NCBI GenBank assembly: GCA_021298315.1
Contig: JAJTFC010000069.1
Coordinates: 1 to 41,228 of the forward strand
Direction of reading: 5' to 3'
Length of the DNA stretch: 41,228 bases
Source of the DNA: Planctomycetaceae bacterium
GTDB lineage: Bacteria > Planctomycetota > Planctomycetia > Pirellulales > Pirellulaceae
The position numbers were made by a program, and so were the translations under genes. The notes beneath the pieces are model-generated. The model was not told the DNA's origin and searched no databases. It worked only from the letters and a program-made list of their open reading frames with translations. This document shows, one piece after another, positions 7,200 to 19,600 of the stretch (within the stretch, counting starts at the first letter, position 1; each line of letters opens with the position of its first letter).

Positions 7200-8108
7200 A
7201 TGAATCCAGACGGAACACCTTCGAACCCACTGCCACCTAAAGACGCCCACAAGCGAGGTTTGCATCGAACGATGACGCTCGGTGGCTCTTACGCTACGCG
7301 AAACTACACCGTTAAGCACCTGCAAGACCTAAAGGGAAAAAGGGTTCTGACAGAGACTATGCCCTTTACGACCAGCGAAGCGGCAGCCGCCGAACAAGCA
7401 GGTATCGATCTGATGAAAGTCAAATTTGATCCAAGTAACCCGGCCTCTGCCATCGCGATACGAAAAGCAGCTCCTCATACGTTCATGACGTTTTGCATCG
7501 GGTTGACCAAGATTGCTACGCCGGCAGAAGCGGTTCGCGCCGGATACGACGCCATGGAAATTGGGGCCGATGGAATCATGTGCCAATGGGGCCCGGAATT
7601 CATACAAGCTGTTTCAAGTGTAGGGATCCCTGTCGAAGCCCACGCGGGACTCGTGCCACGATTGTCCACCTGGACAGGTGGACTCAAAGCCGTTGGAAAA
7701 ACTCTCGACGAGGCCCTATGGATCTTCCGACAAATCCGTGCTTTCGAGGACGCAGGTGCTTGGGCTGTCGAAGTCGAAGTCGTACCGGCAGAACTCCTTG
7801 CGCAAATCTCAAGTCGCACGCGATTGGTGACCTCGTCGATCGGTGCTGGTAGTGGCGGTGACATTCAATTCATGTTCGCCGAAGATATCTTAGGCAATCA
7901 CGCTCCGCCTTTCCCACGACACACCAAACAATACCGAAACCTTTTCAAGTTGGAGCAAGCACTTCAAGAAGAGCGAATTGGAGGTTTTCGGGACTACATT
8001 GAAGATGTCAAAAACGGAATATTCCCAGGGCCCGAACACATCGTCAAAGCTCCCGAGGGCCTGATCGAACAGTTCCTAGCCTCGGTGGATGATAACCAGC
8101 CCAAGTAA
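7200..8108 (+). CDS. PanB-like (ketopantoate hydroxymethyltransferase-like) TIM-barrel enzyme, divergent
   Basis: The 302-residue protein follows the PanB/PEP-mutase-superfamily barrel. The segment EAHAGLVPRLSTWTGGLKAV matches the PanB GHLGLTPQ...GGYKVQG region, VEVEVVPAELL matches LECVPVELA (keeping the Glu equivalent to E. coli E181), and SSIGAGSGGDIQFMFAEDILG matches the IGIGAG...V.HD..G strand-loop. PanB makes ketopantoate for pantothenate and CoA synthesis. However, the N-terminal third is unusual: where PanB has VGDSLG with its Mg ligand, this protein has LMKVKFDPSNPAS, and the following PF-containing loop is shortened. It may therefore act on a different substrate or be a planctomycete variant. 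It stands alone, without panC or panD nearby. It starts at an ATG without a strong ribosome-binding site. Confidence 0.75.
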   Translation: MNPDGTPSNPLPPKDAHKRGLHRTMTLGGSYATRNYTVKHLQDLKGKRVLTETMPFTTSEAAAAEQAGIDLMKVKFDPSNPASAIAIRKAAPHTFMTFCIGLTKIATPAEAVRAGYDAMEIGADGIMCQWGPEFIQAVSSVGIPVEAHAGLVPRLSTWTGGLKAVGKTLDEALWIFRQIRAFEDAGAWAVEVEVVPAELLAQISSRTRLVTSSIGAGSGGDIQFMFAEDILGNHAPPFPRHTKQYRNLFKLEQALQEERIGGFRDYIEDVKNGIFPGPEHIVKAPEGLIEQFLASVDDNQPK

Positions 8109-8216
8109 CTGGCCCATTGATAAAACCATGCCGATGAATCATCCAATCTGTTCGCTTCGATAGGCTAATGCTGGTTTCAGATTCGTTGTAATAGGTTCGC
8201 TTACTCGCTAGACTAG

Positions 8217-9197
<981 letters not shown>

Positions 9198-9240
9198 TTA
9201 ACAATTCAACCGCTTATAGACACTGATAAACGCTAATGGG

Positions 9241-9273
9241 GAACAGCCAAACCACTTTGCTCTTGGGCTGTTC
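9241..9273. terminator. Hairpin between convergent genes, possible bidirectional terminator
   Basis: GAACAGCC (9241-9248) pairs with GGCTGTTC (9266-9273) around a 17-base loop. It lies between the stops of the esterase and the Asp-box protein. A short tandem repeat, CCTAATG three times, follows at about 9274-9297. There is no marked T-run, so terminator function is tentative. Confidence 0.4.
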
Positions 9274-9343
9274 GCCTAATGCCTAATGCCTAATGCCGAC
9301 CGAATCGAACCGATGCACTTAACTTACGGGGCGTGCCTTGGTA

Positions 9344-10483
9344 TTAGTTTGCAACAACCTGACAGTGCACCGAGTAATTCTGGCCATCTCGAGTTTCCCA
9401 AGCGGCCACGACTGGTCCGCGACCTTTTGGAGCTGCCGCAATGACCGGATCGAACCCGTGCTTTACTAACTCAATCGGTGATGTGCTCTCCGGCATTAGA
9501 AGGTACGCAATGTCACCTCGCCTCTTGAGCCAAACGACAAATGGCCCAGCCTCGGTCGCGGCAATCCAAGGTTGCTCGCCTACGCCAAGATTCCGCTCTT
9601 CATTTTCGCCTTCAATCGTTAGAAAAACCATTTTGTCACGGCGCCATGCAGATGCGAGTGTGTTATTGCCACCCACTGCAATCGCTCCTCCGTCCATCGG
9701 GCATGCATTGAGCGGCCAAGTTCCGAATCCAACTTTCGTTGCCTCACCGAATGTACTTCCACCGTCGGTGGACGATGCTACATAGATGTCACGGTTCCCG
9801 CGAAGGGAATTACGCCACTGAGCGTGGATTCGACCAAGACTGTCCATGGCGACGCTTGGATGACAGCATTCGCAGACGCTTCCGGTGGGCGATCTATAAA
9901 CGAGAACATTTTTGCTCCAAGAGCCACCGCCGTCTTTGGAAACGCTTGCCATCACTTCCGTCTTGCGGTTTCGCAGATCAAGCCAGATGCAACACAGTTC
10001 ACCATTTGGACCGGCACACATCGCATGCAATCCTTCTCTCGCTGAATCGGCAGTATCGTTGACGGGCACTGGAGCAGTCCAAGTCTTGCCGTTATCCGTT
10101 GAACGCATCGCCAAAAGGTCCCCGTCTCGCCCTTTGCCTTGCTTACCGCCAATGACCGTGACGCATATCGATTTTTCCGAAACCGCGATACGGGGCCCAC
10201 GCCGCATACCGAGCGACATCTCCTGAGCCGACGGCAAATCGACTGCATTGCTGTAACTCTTCCCACCATCATCCGATCGACGGTATCTCACGAGCCCTCC
10301 CATGCCATAGACAACGTGAATCGTTCCTTGCACGCCGACGGCCACCTGAGGTTGCTGCGGATTGTGCGGAGCGACTCCGCGTTCAAGTTCAATCGGTTCT
10401 CCAGCGAACCCTTGAACGGGAAAACTCGCGATAAGAAGTGCAAAGCTGGCAACTATCCAGCAGTTGTTTGGATTTTTATGCAT
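9344..10483 (-). CDS. Exported sialidase-superfamily (BNR/Asp-box) beta-propeller protein
   Basis: The protein has a signal peptide (hydrophobic core WIVASFALLIASFPVQGFAG) and four Asp-box motifs: SDDGGKSY, STDNGKTW, SKDGGGSW and STDGGSTF. These mark a sialidase-type six-bladed propeller. The ATG at 10483 was chosen because it places a basic MHKNPNN n-region just before the signal core. An upstream ATG at 10522 is also possible. A Cys-rich CECCHPS motif lies in the middle. The sialidase FRIP arginine and catalytic Tyr/Glu were not identified with confidence, so it may be a non-catalytic propeller or act on another sugar. Its stop is 146 bp from the esterase stop. Confidence 0.8.
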   Translation of the reverse strand: MHKNPNNCWIVASFALLIASFPVQGFAGEPIELERGVAPHNPQQPQVAVGVQGTIHVVYGMGGLVRYRRSDDGGKSYSNAVDLPSAQEMSLGMRRGPRIAVSEKSICVTVIGGKQGKGRDGDLLAMRSTDNGKTWTAPVPVNDTADSAREGLHAMCAGPNGELCCIWLDLRNRKTEVMASVSKDGGGSWSKNVLVYRSPTGSVCECCHPSVAMDSLGRIHAQWRNSLRGNRDIYVASSTDGGSTFGEATKVGFGTWPLNACPMDGGAIAVGGNNTLASAWRRDKMVFLTIEGENEERNLGVGEQPWIAATEAGPFVVWLKRRGDIAYLLMPESTSPIELVKHGFDPVIAAAPKGRGPVVAAWETRDGQNYSVHCQVVAN

Positions 10484-10696
10484 TGGTTGTTGACGGTGGG
10501 AGGGTGTTACGAGTTGAATCACTCCGTACGAAAGTCTACTCCAACCTCAATCGCATTACTATGTGCCGTGACATTTCGAGGTATAGAATGCAAATATTTG
10601 CCATGACTGCTTTGGTGGGGTTGCATCCAATGTAGCAGTCTTTGATCTTCGTGAAACATTCCTCATCTGATGAAAAAAGCTTACGAACAAGAGCCC

Positions 10697-13600
10697 TTAA
10701 ATAACATTAACGAAGGCTGTGCTCTTCTTCTGATCCGCAGTGTAATCGGTTGTCGCAAAGTCATTGGCCACCGTGCCACCAATAAACCAATCGGTGTCGG
10801 CTTGGCCAAACAACCGGTCGACCGCATTGTCGTCGTTGAGCGTACGCCCTGTCGTGAACTCTAGCCCTCGCAAGAAGAAAGTGCCATTGAGGCGGCTGGC
10901 CGAGGGATTTACGTTCGAGAGGTTGTTGTAGCGTTCTTCAAGACTGGTTCCCGATCCTGTCCTTGTCCATTCACTGAGGACTCCTACCATCGCTGTCAAA
11001 TTGGTGTCAAAAGTCGTTCGACCACCAATGACAATGTCTTCGCCGCTACCACCCTCAAGTCGATCTAGCCCAAGTCCCCCAACGAGGACATCGCGTTGAT
11101 TTCCACCGTAGAGCAGATCATTGCCTCCAGTGCCCATCACCAACATGCCCCGAGTATTACTTGCCCGAAGCGTATCGGCTGCGGTTCCACCAACGACCGC
11201 GGTGAAGCGATCCAAAACGCTGCCGATACGTGTAGCACTGCCGATTTCCGTTCTAAGATCGACTACTACCGCAGATGTTGAGAGGGAGTAATCGAGAATG
11301 TTCGCTCCTAATCCTGCATCGATACGGCCCGAAATATTCGCTGCCTGACGCACTACGAACCGATCCACTCCATCGGAACCCTGCAGGTTTTCGAATTGCG
11401 AGAACGGATTGGTTCCCATTAGATTTCCCGCGTCTGCTCCAGAAAGATCCCAGGTCGCACCGTTGGAGGGTCCTACCAAGGTATCAATACCGCCACCGCC
11501 AAAAATTCCAAGCGACTGCCCCGATGAGCTGACTACAAATCGGTCTGACATCGCCCCTCCATAAAGCGTCCCAAATCCACTGAACACAATCGTGCGTGAA
11601 ACTCCCGATTCAAGATACGAGAGGCTTCCTGTTTGATTGCCCGAGAGCGTCCACTGGGTATCGAGTCCAGGCCCATCAAACCTTCCAGCATTCGACGAAA
11701 AGGACTCAATTCCAAGAAATCCTCCGAGGACAGAAGATGTTTGACGGTTGGCCAAGTTGACGAAACCTGCGCCCGATGTGTAACGCAACTGGTCTTGATC
11801 GCTCGTCCCACGAGCGTTGATCGAACCAGAGAGAGATCCACCTGAGATTAAGTACACATCGGTCTGACCATCCCGACCCAGCAAACTTTCCGTTGAAGCA
11901 AATACGATCCGGTCTATGGTTTCTGTTCCAACCCTCAAGCTTCCAGAGTTCAAACCATTGATGGTCCAAGTGTTGGTCGAGATTCCTCCAGTCGACTCAA
12001 TCGTGTCTGAACCGTTACCACCTTCCAAGTTGATCGCAACGGATTGATCGACTCTAAAATTGTCGTTTCCGTCCAATCCCGAAAGCCGGCGAGATGAGGC
12101 ACTTGGCATTTGAACCGACCAAGTTGTATTGAGGGCAATGGAATTAGCATCCACCACAAACAGGTCGGCTGCTGCTGTACCGAAGACGTTCAGTTGATCG
12201 GAATTTCCATCGCTAAAAATTCGTATTACACCCGTTGCGCTGAAGTCGAAGGGAGTCCCAGTGTTGATCGTCGCTCGGAATTGTCCCGTGCTGTTTAATG
12301 CCTCAATACTGACCGTATCGCTTTGACTACCGCTATCAACTCCAGCGATCGCAACAAACGAGCCTTGATTCTCAACCAGTCCTATGGTGAAACTCGTCAG
12401 CGTAATACTTGTCGTTCTTCCAAGTGAATCCGTCACGGTAAAGACAGGTGCAAAATTGCCGACAGTCAGATACCGATGCGTAACCGTATAGCTACTTCCA
12501 ACACCGCTAAGAGGTTCTATTCCGCTACCATCTTTCCAATCGATGCTGTAATTGAAAAGCCCTGAGGAACCCGGGGATGTAGCCAGCAACGAAAAATCGC
12601 GAAGCTGTCCAGCAACTCCCACGTAGCCATCAGCAGGTCCATTGACAACCAGCGTTAGCGGATCTCTGACCTGGAAGTCTTGAGTATCTACCGCCGAAAC
12701 CCCACCATCATCATCGTAGGCCGTCACGCGAGCCGTGTAAGCCCCAATTTGCGTTGGTGTAAAACCAAGTGCTTTGCTTGCCGAATTGCTACTTGCTACG
12801 ACACTACCGTCCCGAAGAACTTCAATTAAATAAGTCAACGGGTCATTAGCCCCCGCAGGATCGCTTCCGTCGACACTTACCATAACAGATTGGTCGACAA
12901 TCGCTGGCGTAGTAATCGACACAATAGAGGCCGTCGGATTTGCATTGGTTACCGAAATCGTAGTTTGATAGGTCGAATAACCGTTGTCTTTGTCAAAGAC
13001 ACGTGCATACACAATGCACGGTGCATTCGGACTTTGGCTATCTTCATCAAAGACGAACGACTTGCTTGGTATTGCAGTCGTGGAGTTATCAGCGCCAGAG
13101 ATAGCCAATTGGCTCATGCTGCGAGCAAAGGAGTATCTGAAACCAGCTACCGTATCCACCGAGGATGGGTCGATAACACTGCTGAGTTCCACCAGGACCG
13201 GTGTACCTTCTGCAACGGGGCCGGAATTAGAGATCGTAGCCGTTGGAGCGACGTTCTCAATTACTAGTGTCTTGGTATAGTCGGTGTAGCCACCGTCCTT
13301 GTCCATGACCCGAACGTATAATTCTCGTGTGATGCTGTCGCTAAAGGATTCTTGATACGTGTTGTTTGGCGATGATGTGGCATAAGTGGCAGCGTTTCGA
13401 AGCAGGAAACTCGTGCCGATGTAGTAGCGCAATCCCGCGGCAACATCACCCGTAGAATCGGCTCCTATCGCGATTAACTTGGCTGTTGATCCTTCGACCG
13501 CGTCCTGTGTATTAAACGTAGATGTCGGCTGTGAATTCGAAATAGTCACCGGGAATTGACCGCTTAGCGTCGAACCATCCTCATTGCTGATCACAAAGGA

Positions 13601-16600
13601 CAAGCTATTAGTCCCATTGTCACTGTACACATGAGAGATCACGAGCCCAGTACCCGGAGTGAAATTCGTCAACGTTTCATCGACAACGCCATCGTTGTTA
13701 TAATCCATCGTGGCTGTCCACGCTGTACCGACGGTGTCATTGAATGGAATCGTCACGGTCAATCCAGCGGACTCCGTTGTCGATGCGGCATTTGGAATCG
13801 CGCCGGAGGGGAAAGACATTGCGTAGTTTTCATCGGCTGTTCCGATGTACGTATCGGCACCTCCACGACCTACGAGCGTATTTCGGACATCTCTCGCATT
13901 TTCCCTAGCGAATCGATAAACGAATAATTCGTAGTTTCCGACGTCGGTGTCATTGATAATGTCGTTGTAAAGTTTGCGGCCAAGCTCCGATAGGGTGGTT
14001 GGATCTGGATCCGACGGCTGAACACCTCGAGTAAACGAGTCCACGACGATGGTATAGTTTCCATCCGACGGCAGTACCACATCGATCAAAATCGAATCTG
14101 AAGATTCGAATTCATCGTCATTGAAGGCAACGCTGTCGTAATAACCGACCAACTCTCCGTTGGATCCTAAAAGCGATAGCCGCGAATCTATGTAGCCATC
14201 GGGAGTGAGCGACGCGTTTGAGCCCATATTGGAGAACCGTTTAAGGGCTCGCGAGGAAACCTCGATTGTAACGATATCCCCCGACCGCCCTGTAAAGGAA
14301 TAACGATCGTCCTCGCTCGATCCGGTGACCGGATCGAGCTGGATTTGACCGGTAACACTTAGGATTTCCGCATATAAATTAGCATTGGAATTCTGCCCGC
14401 TTTGAATGGTATTCGGAACCGTAAGCGGCTTCCACGACAAACTCTGAGATAGACCATTTTGTCGATCCACCGGCGTTAAGGACTCGCTGGAACGGGTACT
14501 TGCAGGGTCGCTCATGACGTATGAGAGCTTGATCGCCTCACGCTCACCGAAAAATAGATTGCCGATGTCGTTCTTGCGATCGCTACCGACCGAGGCCGGT
14601 GAACTGATCAGGTGAGAGAATGTTTCGAATGCTTCGGAAACGCCCGGGTAAGCAGGGTTAAATGCACTATTGCCCGGTGGGGTGTGAACTCCCGAACCAA
14701 TCGGTCCAAAAGCATCGTAATGCCGAAGCCCCATCAAGTGAGCCAATTCGTGAGCAGCGATCTTGACCGATAATGCCAAGAAGTTTGGCACGGTATTGTC
14801 CGGATTTCGCTGTCCGTAGGTCAATGCTCCATCGGAAGGTGGACTCATAAAGTCGCCACTGATCTCATTGCCACTAACCGACAACTGCGGAGCAAGTGCT
14901 GTGCCTCCTAGCAAACCGTGGACCTGAACCCATGCCTCGCCACTGAACCCCGTGTTCCCAACATCGATCTCACTGGAAGATCCACCCGGAGTCCCCTCAG
15001 GAGGCGTGTTGTTGAAACCAATCACAACATGGTCAACCGCGTTGTTGCTAGCATCCTTCGGAATCTGACCGATATCCGTGGTGAATCGGACATTGAACCA
15101 ACGCCCCGGATCACTGTACTGACGGATCGTGCCGTCTGGATTGTAACCGTAGTAGATCCGCCTAAGCCCTTCGATCACTGATTCACGATCCGAATCGGTG
15201 TAGACATACTCCTGGGAATCAGTCTTGGTATCGAAATCCAAAAGCACCCACTGGCTCTCTCGGTTCCGCGCCAACGCATCGCCTGGGGTACTGGATAGAT
15301 ACCTCGCCCCCATGAGCACGTTCGGTCGATCATTGCCCAAAATCGTATCCCCAGCTTGCGATCCCCTCACATCCTCGATACCCATCAGCGAGTCGACGGG
15401 AAGTTGCAACCAAAAACCGCTTCCCAAGGACTGCTTAGTGGCACTTGCCAAATCGATCGAGATAAGACCACCAAGATAAGCACTGAAATCGAGCATATCG
15501 CGACTCGTGTCCGCAACTCCTGAATAAAGTTCAGTCAGTTGCAAATACCCCAGAGGTGTCCCTAGGAATTGGTAGGTATCATCGCCTGCTCCACCATCGA
15601 TAAGAACCGTTGGTGTCGCGGCAACAGAAGACTCCACAGTTCCCGAAAAGACCAAACTGTCTTGGCCATCACCGAGATCCACTGAAATATGATCCGCACT
15701 CCCACGGAATACGAATCCATCTTGGCCTCCTAATCCGGAATAGTCGATTGATCCTCCCGCGGTGGTATTGTAAACGAGTGAATCGGAATTCAATCCACCT
15801 TGAAACACTAGCGTCGAGAGATTGACACCTTGAGTCCTCAAGACATTCGCTCCATCACCAGCATCGAAGCGTATCCCGGTCTCCGGTGTTCCACTCAAGG
15901 CACTACCACCAATACCACTACCACTATTGACCAGAGAATCGTCGCCAACTCCACCGTTAAATAGAATATAGGAAACCAAATTCCCACTATTGAGCAATGC
16001 GTCGTTGCCGGCATCGCCAAGCATTTCAATCCTTTGTATTTCATCCCCGTTGTTTTGCAACGCATCACCTCCGAGGCCTGCATCAAAATACACAAGCCCA
16101 ACTCGATTGGCGTTGTTTTGGAAGCGATCATCTCCTGATCCTGCGATCATTCGCAAAACAGATCCACCCGCACCCCAGTTGACCAGGATATCCGTTCCGT
16201 CTCCCGCATCGAAAGTGATCGCTTCGAAATCGATGCCGTTTTGATACAGAGAATCATTGCCTTCGTTTCCAAAGAACATCAAATCCTGCGCATTGGCAGC
16301 GTCGTTTTGCATCGCATCATTGCCGGTGGATCCATAAAAGACAAAACTGCTCAATGTTGTCCCGCCGCTAGTGTTCAGAACCGTATCATTCCCTGAACCG
16401 CCATGGAACTCGGAGTCCGTAAGCCCCCCACCTGAGTTTTGGAAGTAGTCGTCACCGGTGTCTCCGTGGAAAACCAAGGACTGCACACTCGCCGCGCGAT
16501 TGAATACCCAATCCGCCCCATCGTCGACCGTTGGACTAGGGATCGATGGCAATGCTATCAACGGCGATACGATCGTTGGCCAAGTGAACGAATCAGGGTG

Positions 16601-19600
16601 CCCCGGATCAGGAATTGCCCCTGTCGATTCAACCCATAGATCGCTTGCACCAACCCCAGTCGTATCGTTGAGGAATCGGTCCTCGCCCGCGTTTCCAATC
16701 AACTTGATTCCAGATACTGCCGCCCCGGAATTGATGAGGGTATCGCTCTGCGCACCCCCTTGGAATACAACCCCATGTGTGCGATCTGCTCGATTGACCA
16801 ATCGGTTAGTCCCCGACTGCTCGAGAAACCAAATCCCTTGTGCATCGGCTCCGTAGTTGAAAAATTGGTCGTCGCCCGCATCTCCAAAGAAGATCAAATC
16901 CGAAACATTTTCCCCGCGATTAACATAGACGTCGTTCCCCGATCCTCCCAAGAAAACAATCCCTGAGAGGTTGTCTGCATTGTTCTCAAAGTAGTCATCG
17001 GCTTGGCCGGCATCGAATACAATCGTCTCGATGCCTTGGGCGTTGTTCTGAAACCGATCCGCTCCATCGCCTCCCTGAAAGAAAATCTCCTTCCATTCGG
17101 AAGAATCGTTTCGGAACGTATCCATACCTCCGCCTGCAGTGAACGAGATGGTGGATATCCAGAGTCCGTTGGAGTCCGATTTGCCACTCGACCGATTGAT
17201 AAAGACATCGTTGCCTGCACCTTCGTCGGACGAATCACCACGAAAATCGATCGAACCGATGTCAACCCCAGAGAGATCAAATACATCCGCGTCGGCTCCG
17301 CCACCGAAGTTGATCGTGTCGATATCGGTACCGGTCAGAATGAACACATCGGCATCGGCCCCCCCCTCGAAACTCACCGTATCGATAAGGTTACCCAAAC
17401 TGTAGAAAACATCCTTGCCCTGTCCACCTAGTACCGCTACGGATCCAATATTTGATCCATAGTTGTACAAAACATCTTCCCCGTCGTTGAGCTCGCTACC
17501 GCCTCGAGGATTCGATGGATTCTCAAATCCATAGAACACCAGGGAGGACAAATTCGATCGGTTGTTTCTAAAACGATCGGAACCCTCACCCCCTGTGAAA
17601 CTCATCGAGTTGACTGCGCCTAAAACGCTCAACGTGTCGTCTCCGGCATCTCCTCGGAAATCGATTGCATCGCCAGCTCCGGTTTCCGTGATCACAAACA
17701 CATCGGCATCAGCACCTCCTGTGAAGATGATATCCCCACCGACGGTTCCACCGAGTTGGAACACATCCGCACCACTATCGCCCTCGAAGTTGATGTCGTC
17801 AGCCGAACCTGTCGAGGTGATGACAAACACATCGGCATCGGCACCGCCAGTGAAGATGATATCGCCACCTAGCGTGCCACCGAGTTGGAACACATCCGCA
17901 CCACTGTCCCCCGCGAAATTGATATCGTCAGCCGAACCTGTCGAGGTGATCGCAAACACATCCGCATCGGCACCGCCAGTGAAGATAATCGTTCCCGCAT
18001 CCCCTCCTAGCGTGAAAACGTCCGCTCCAGAGTCGCCGTTGAAGTCGATGCTGTCGGCCGATCCACCCAAACCAATCGTAAAGACATCCGCATCGGCTCC
18101 CCCAGAGAAAATGATCGTACCGGCGTCTCCTCCTAGCGTGAAAACATCCGCTCCAGAGTCGCCGTTGAAGTCGATGCTGTCGGCCGTGCCATCCAAACCA
18201 ATCGTAAAGACATCCGCATCGGCACCCCCGGAGAAGATGATCGTACCGGCGTCTCCTCCTAGCGTAAAAACGTCCGCTCCAGAGTCGCCGTTGAAGTCAA
18301 TACCGTCGGCCGTGCCACCCAAACCAATCGTAAAGACATCCGCATCGGCTCCCCCGGAGAAGATGATCGTACCGGCGTCTCCTCCTAGCGTGAAAACGTC
18401 CGCTCCAGAGTCGCCGTTGAAGTCAATACCGTCTGCCGATCCACCCAATCCAATCGTAAAGACATCCGCATCGGCACCCCCGGAGAAGATGATATCACCA
18501 CTTAAGACACCTCCGAGGTCAAACACATCAGCGCCGCTATCACCTTGGAAATCGATCAAATCCGCCGAGCCAGTACCAATCGTAAAGACATCGGCATCGG
18601 CCCCACCGGAGAAAATAATCGTTCCGGCACCAATGCCTTCTCCAAAGGTGAATACGTCGGCATCGGCCCCTCCGCTGAAAATGATCTCGCCTTCAAAACC
18701 TCCACCGAGATTGAACACGTCGGCTCCAGAATCCCCTGAGAAATTGATCTGATCAAATGTGCTTGCGCCGATGATATTGAACACATCGGCGCCGGAGTCT
18801 CCTTCGAAGTTGATCTCGCCAAACGATCCATCACCGATCGTAAAGACGTCTGCATCGGCTCCCGCATTGAAGGTTGCACCTGTCGTTCCCACCGCCACTT
18901 TTATCGCATCTGCACCGGCACCGGTGAAGACATTCGAACCAGTTCTGCCAGTGATGTCGTCTCCATAACTGCTCCCGACTAGCGTGTTAAAATTGCCTTG
19001 GGCTCTAACAAAGTGTCGGTTGGTTTCTCCGGTCAATTCCCCAACGTCAAAAGTCGTCAAACTCGTCGAGGTCAAATGCGAAAGATCGAACGTGACCCCC
19101 TTGGGATCGTTCGTCGTCCCGATGTTCGCTCGACTAAAATCAAGCGTATTGTTTCCGCCTGAACGATCGATCACAGTGAGGGTACTATTGGGACTCAGCA
19201 AGTAGGTGTCGTCTCCTTGCTCATAGTCAGTGTTGGAATTGCCATTGACATCTTGATTGGCGATATCATTTCCATCTCGAAGAATGAACGTATCATTCCC
19301 TGGGCCTCCGATAAGCCGATCCTGACCCGTTCCACCATCGAGAATCACGTTGTACCCACTTGGCAGTCCGCTAGCGTTGATCACGTCCGAACCATCAAAC
19401 GACAGAACCGTAAGGTTTGAAACGCCTGAAGCGAAATCTCTCGTTTGCAAATCGATGGTATCGTCACCATTAGACCCGACGAATAAGCTGGAAACATAGG
19501 TATCCGAACCACGCGTGCCAGTAGTAGCTAAAGACCTCGACTCCTGGATCGACGACCCTGGACTGCAAGGAGATGGTCGTCGTAGTCGAGTTCGAGTTCG

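Noticed and set aside
17562..18752. Long plus-strand open frame with repeated Ser/Pro/Ala-rich units
   Set aside because: It lies exactly antisense to the 126-bp repeats of the giant gene. Its periodicity is the shadow of those repeats, and it has no recognisable domain or start signal.
17660..18880. CRISPR-like regular repeats
   Set aside because: The unit is 126 bp without unique spacers and is in frame with a protein repeat, so it is coding tandem repetition.
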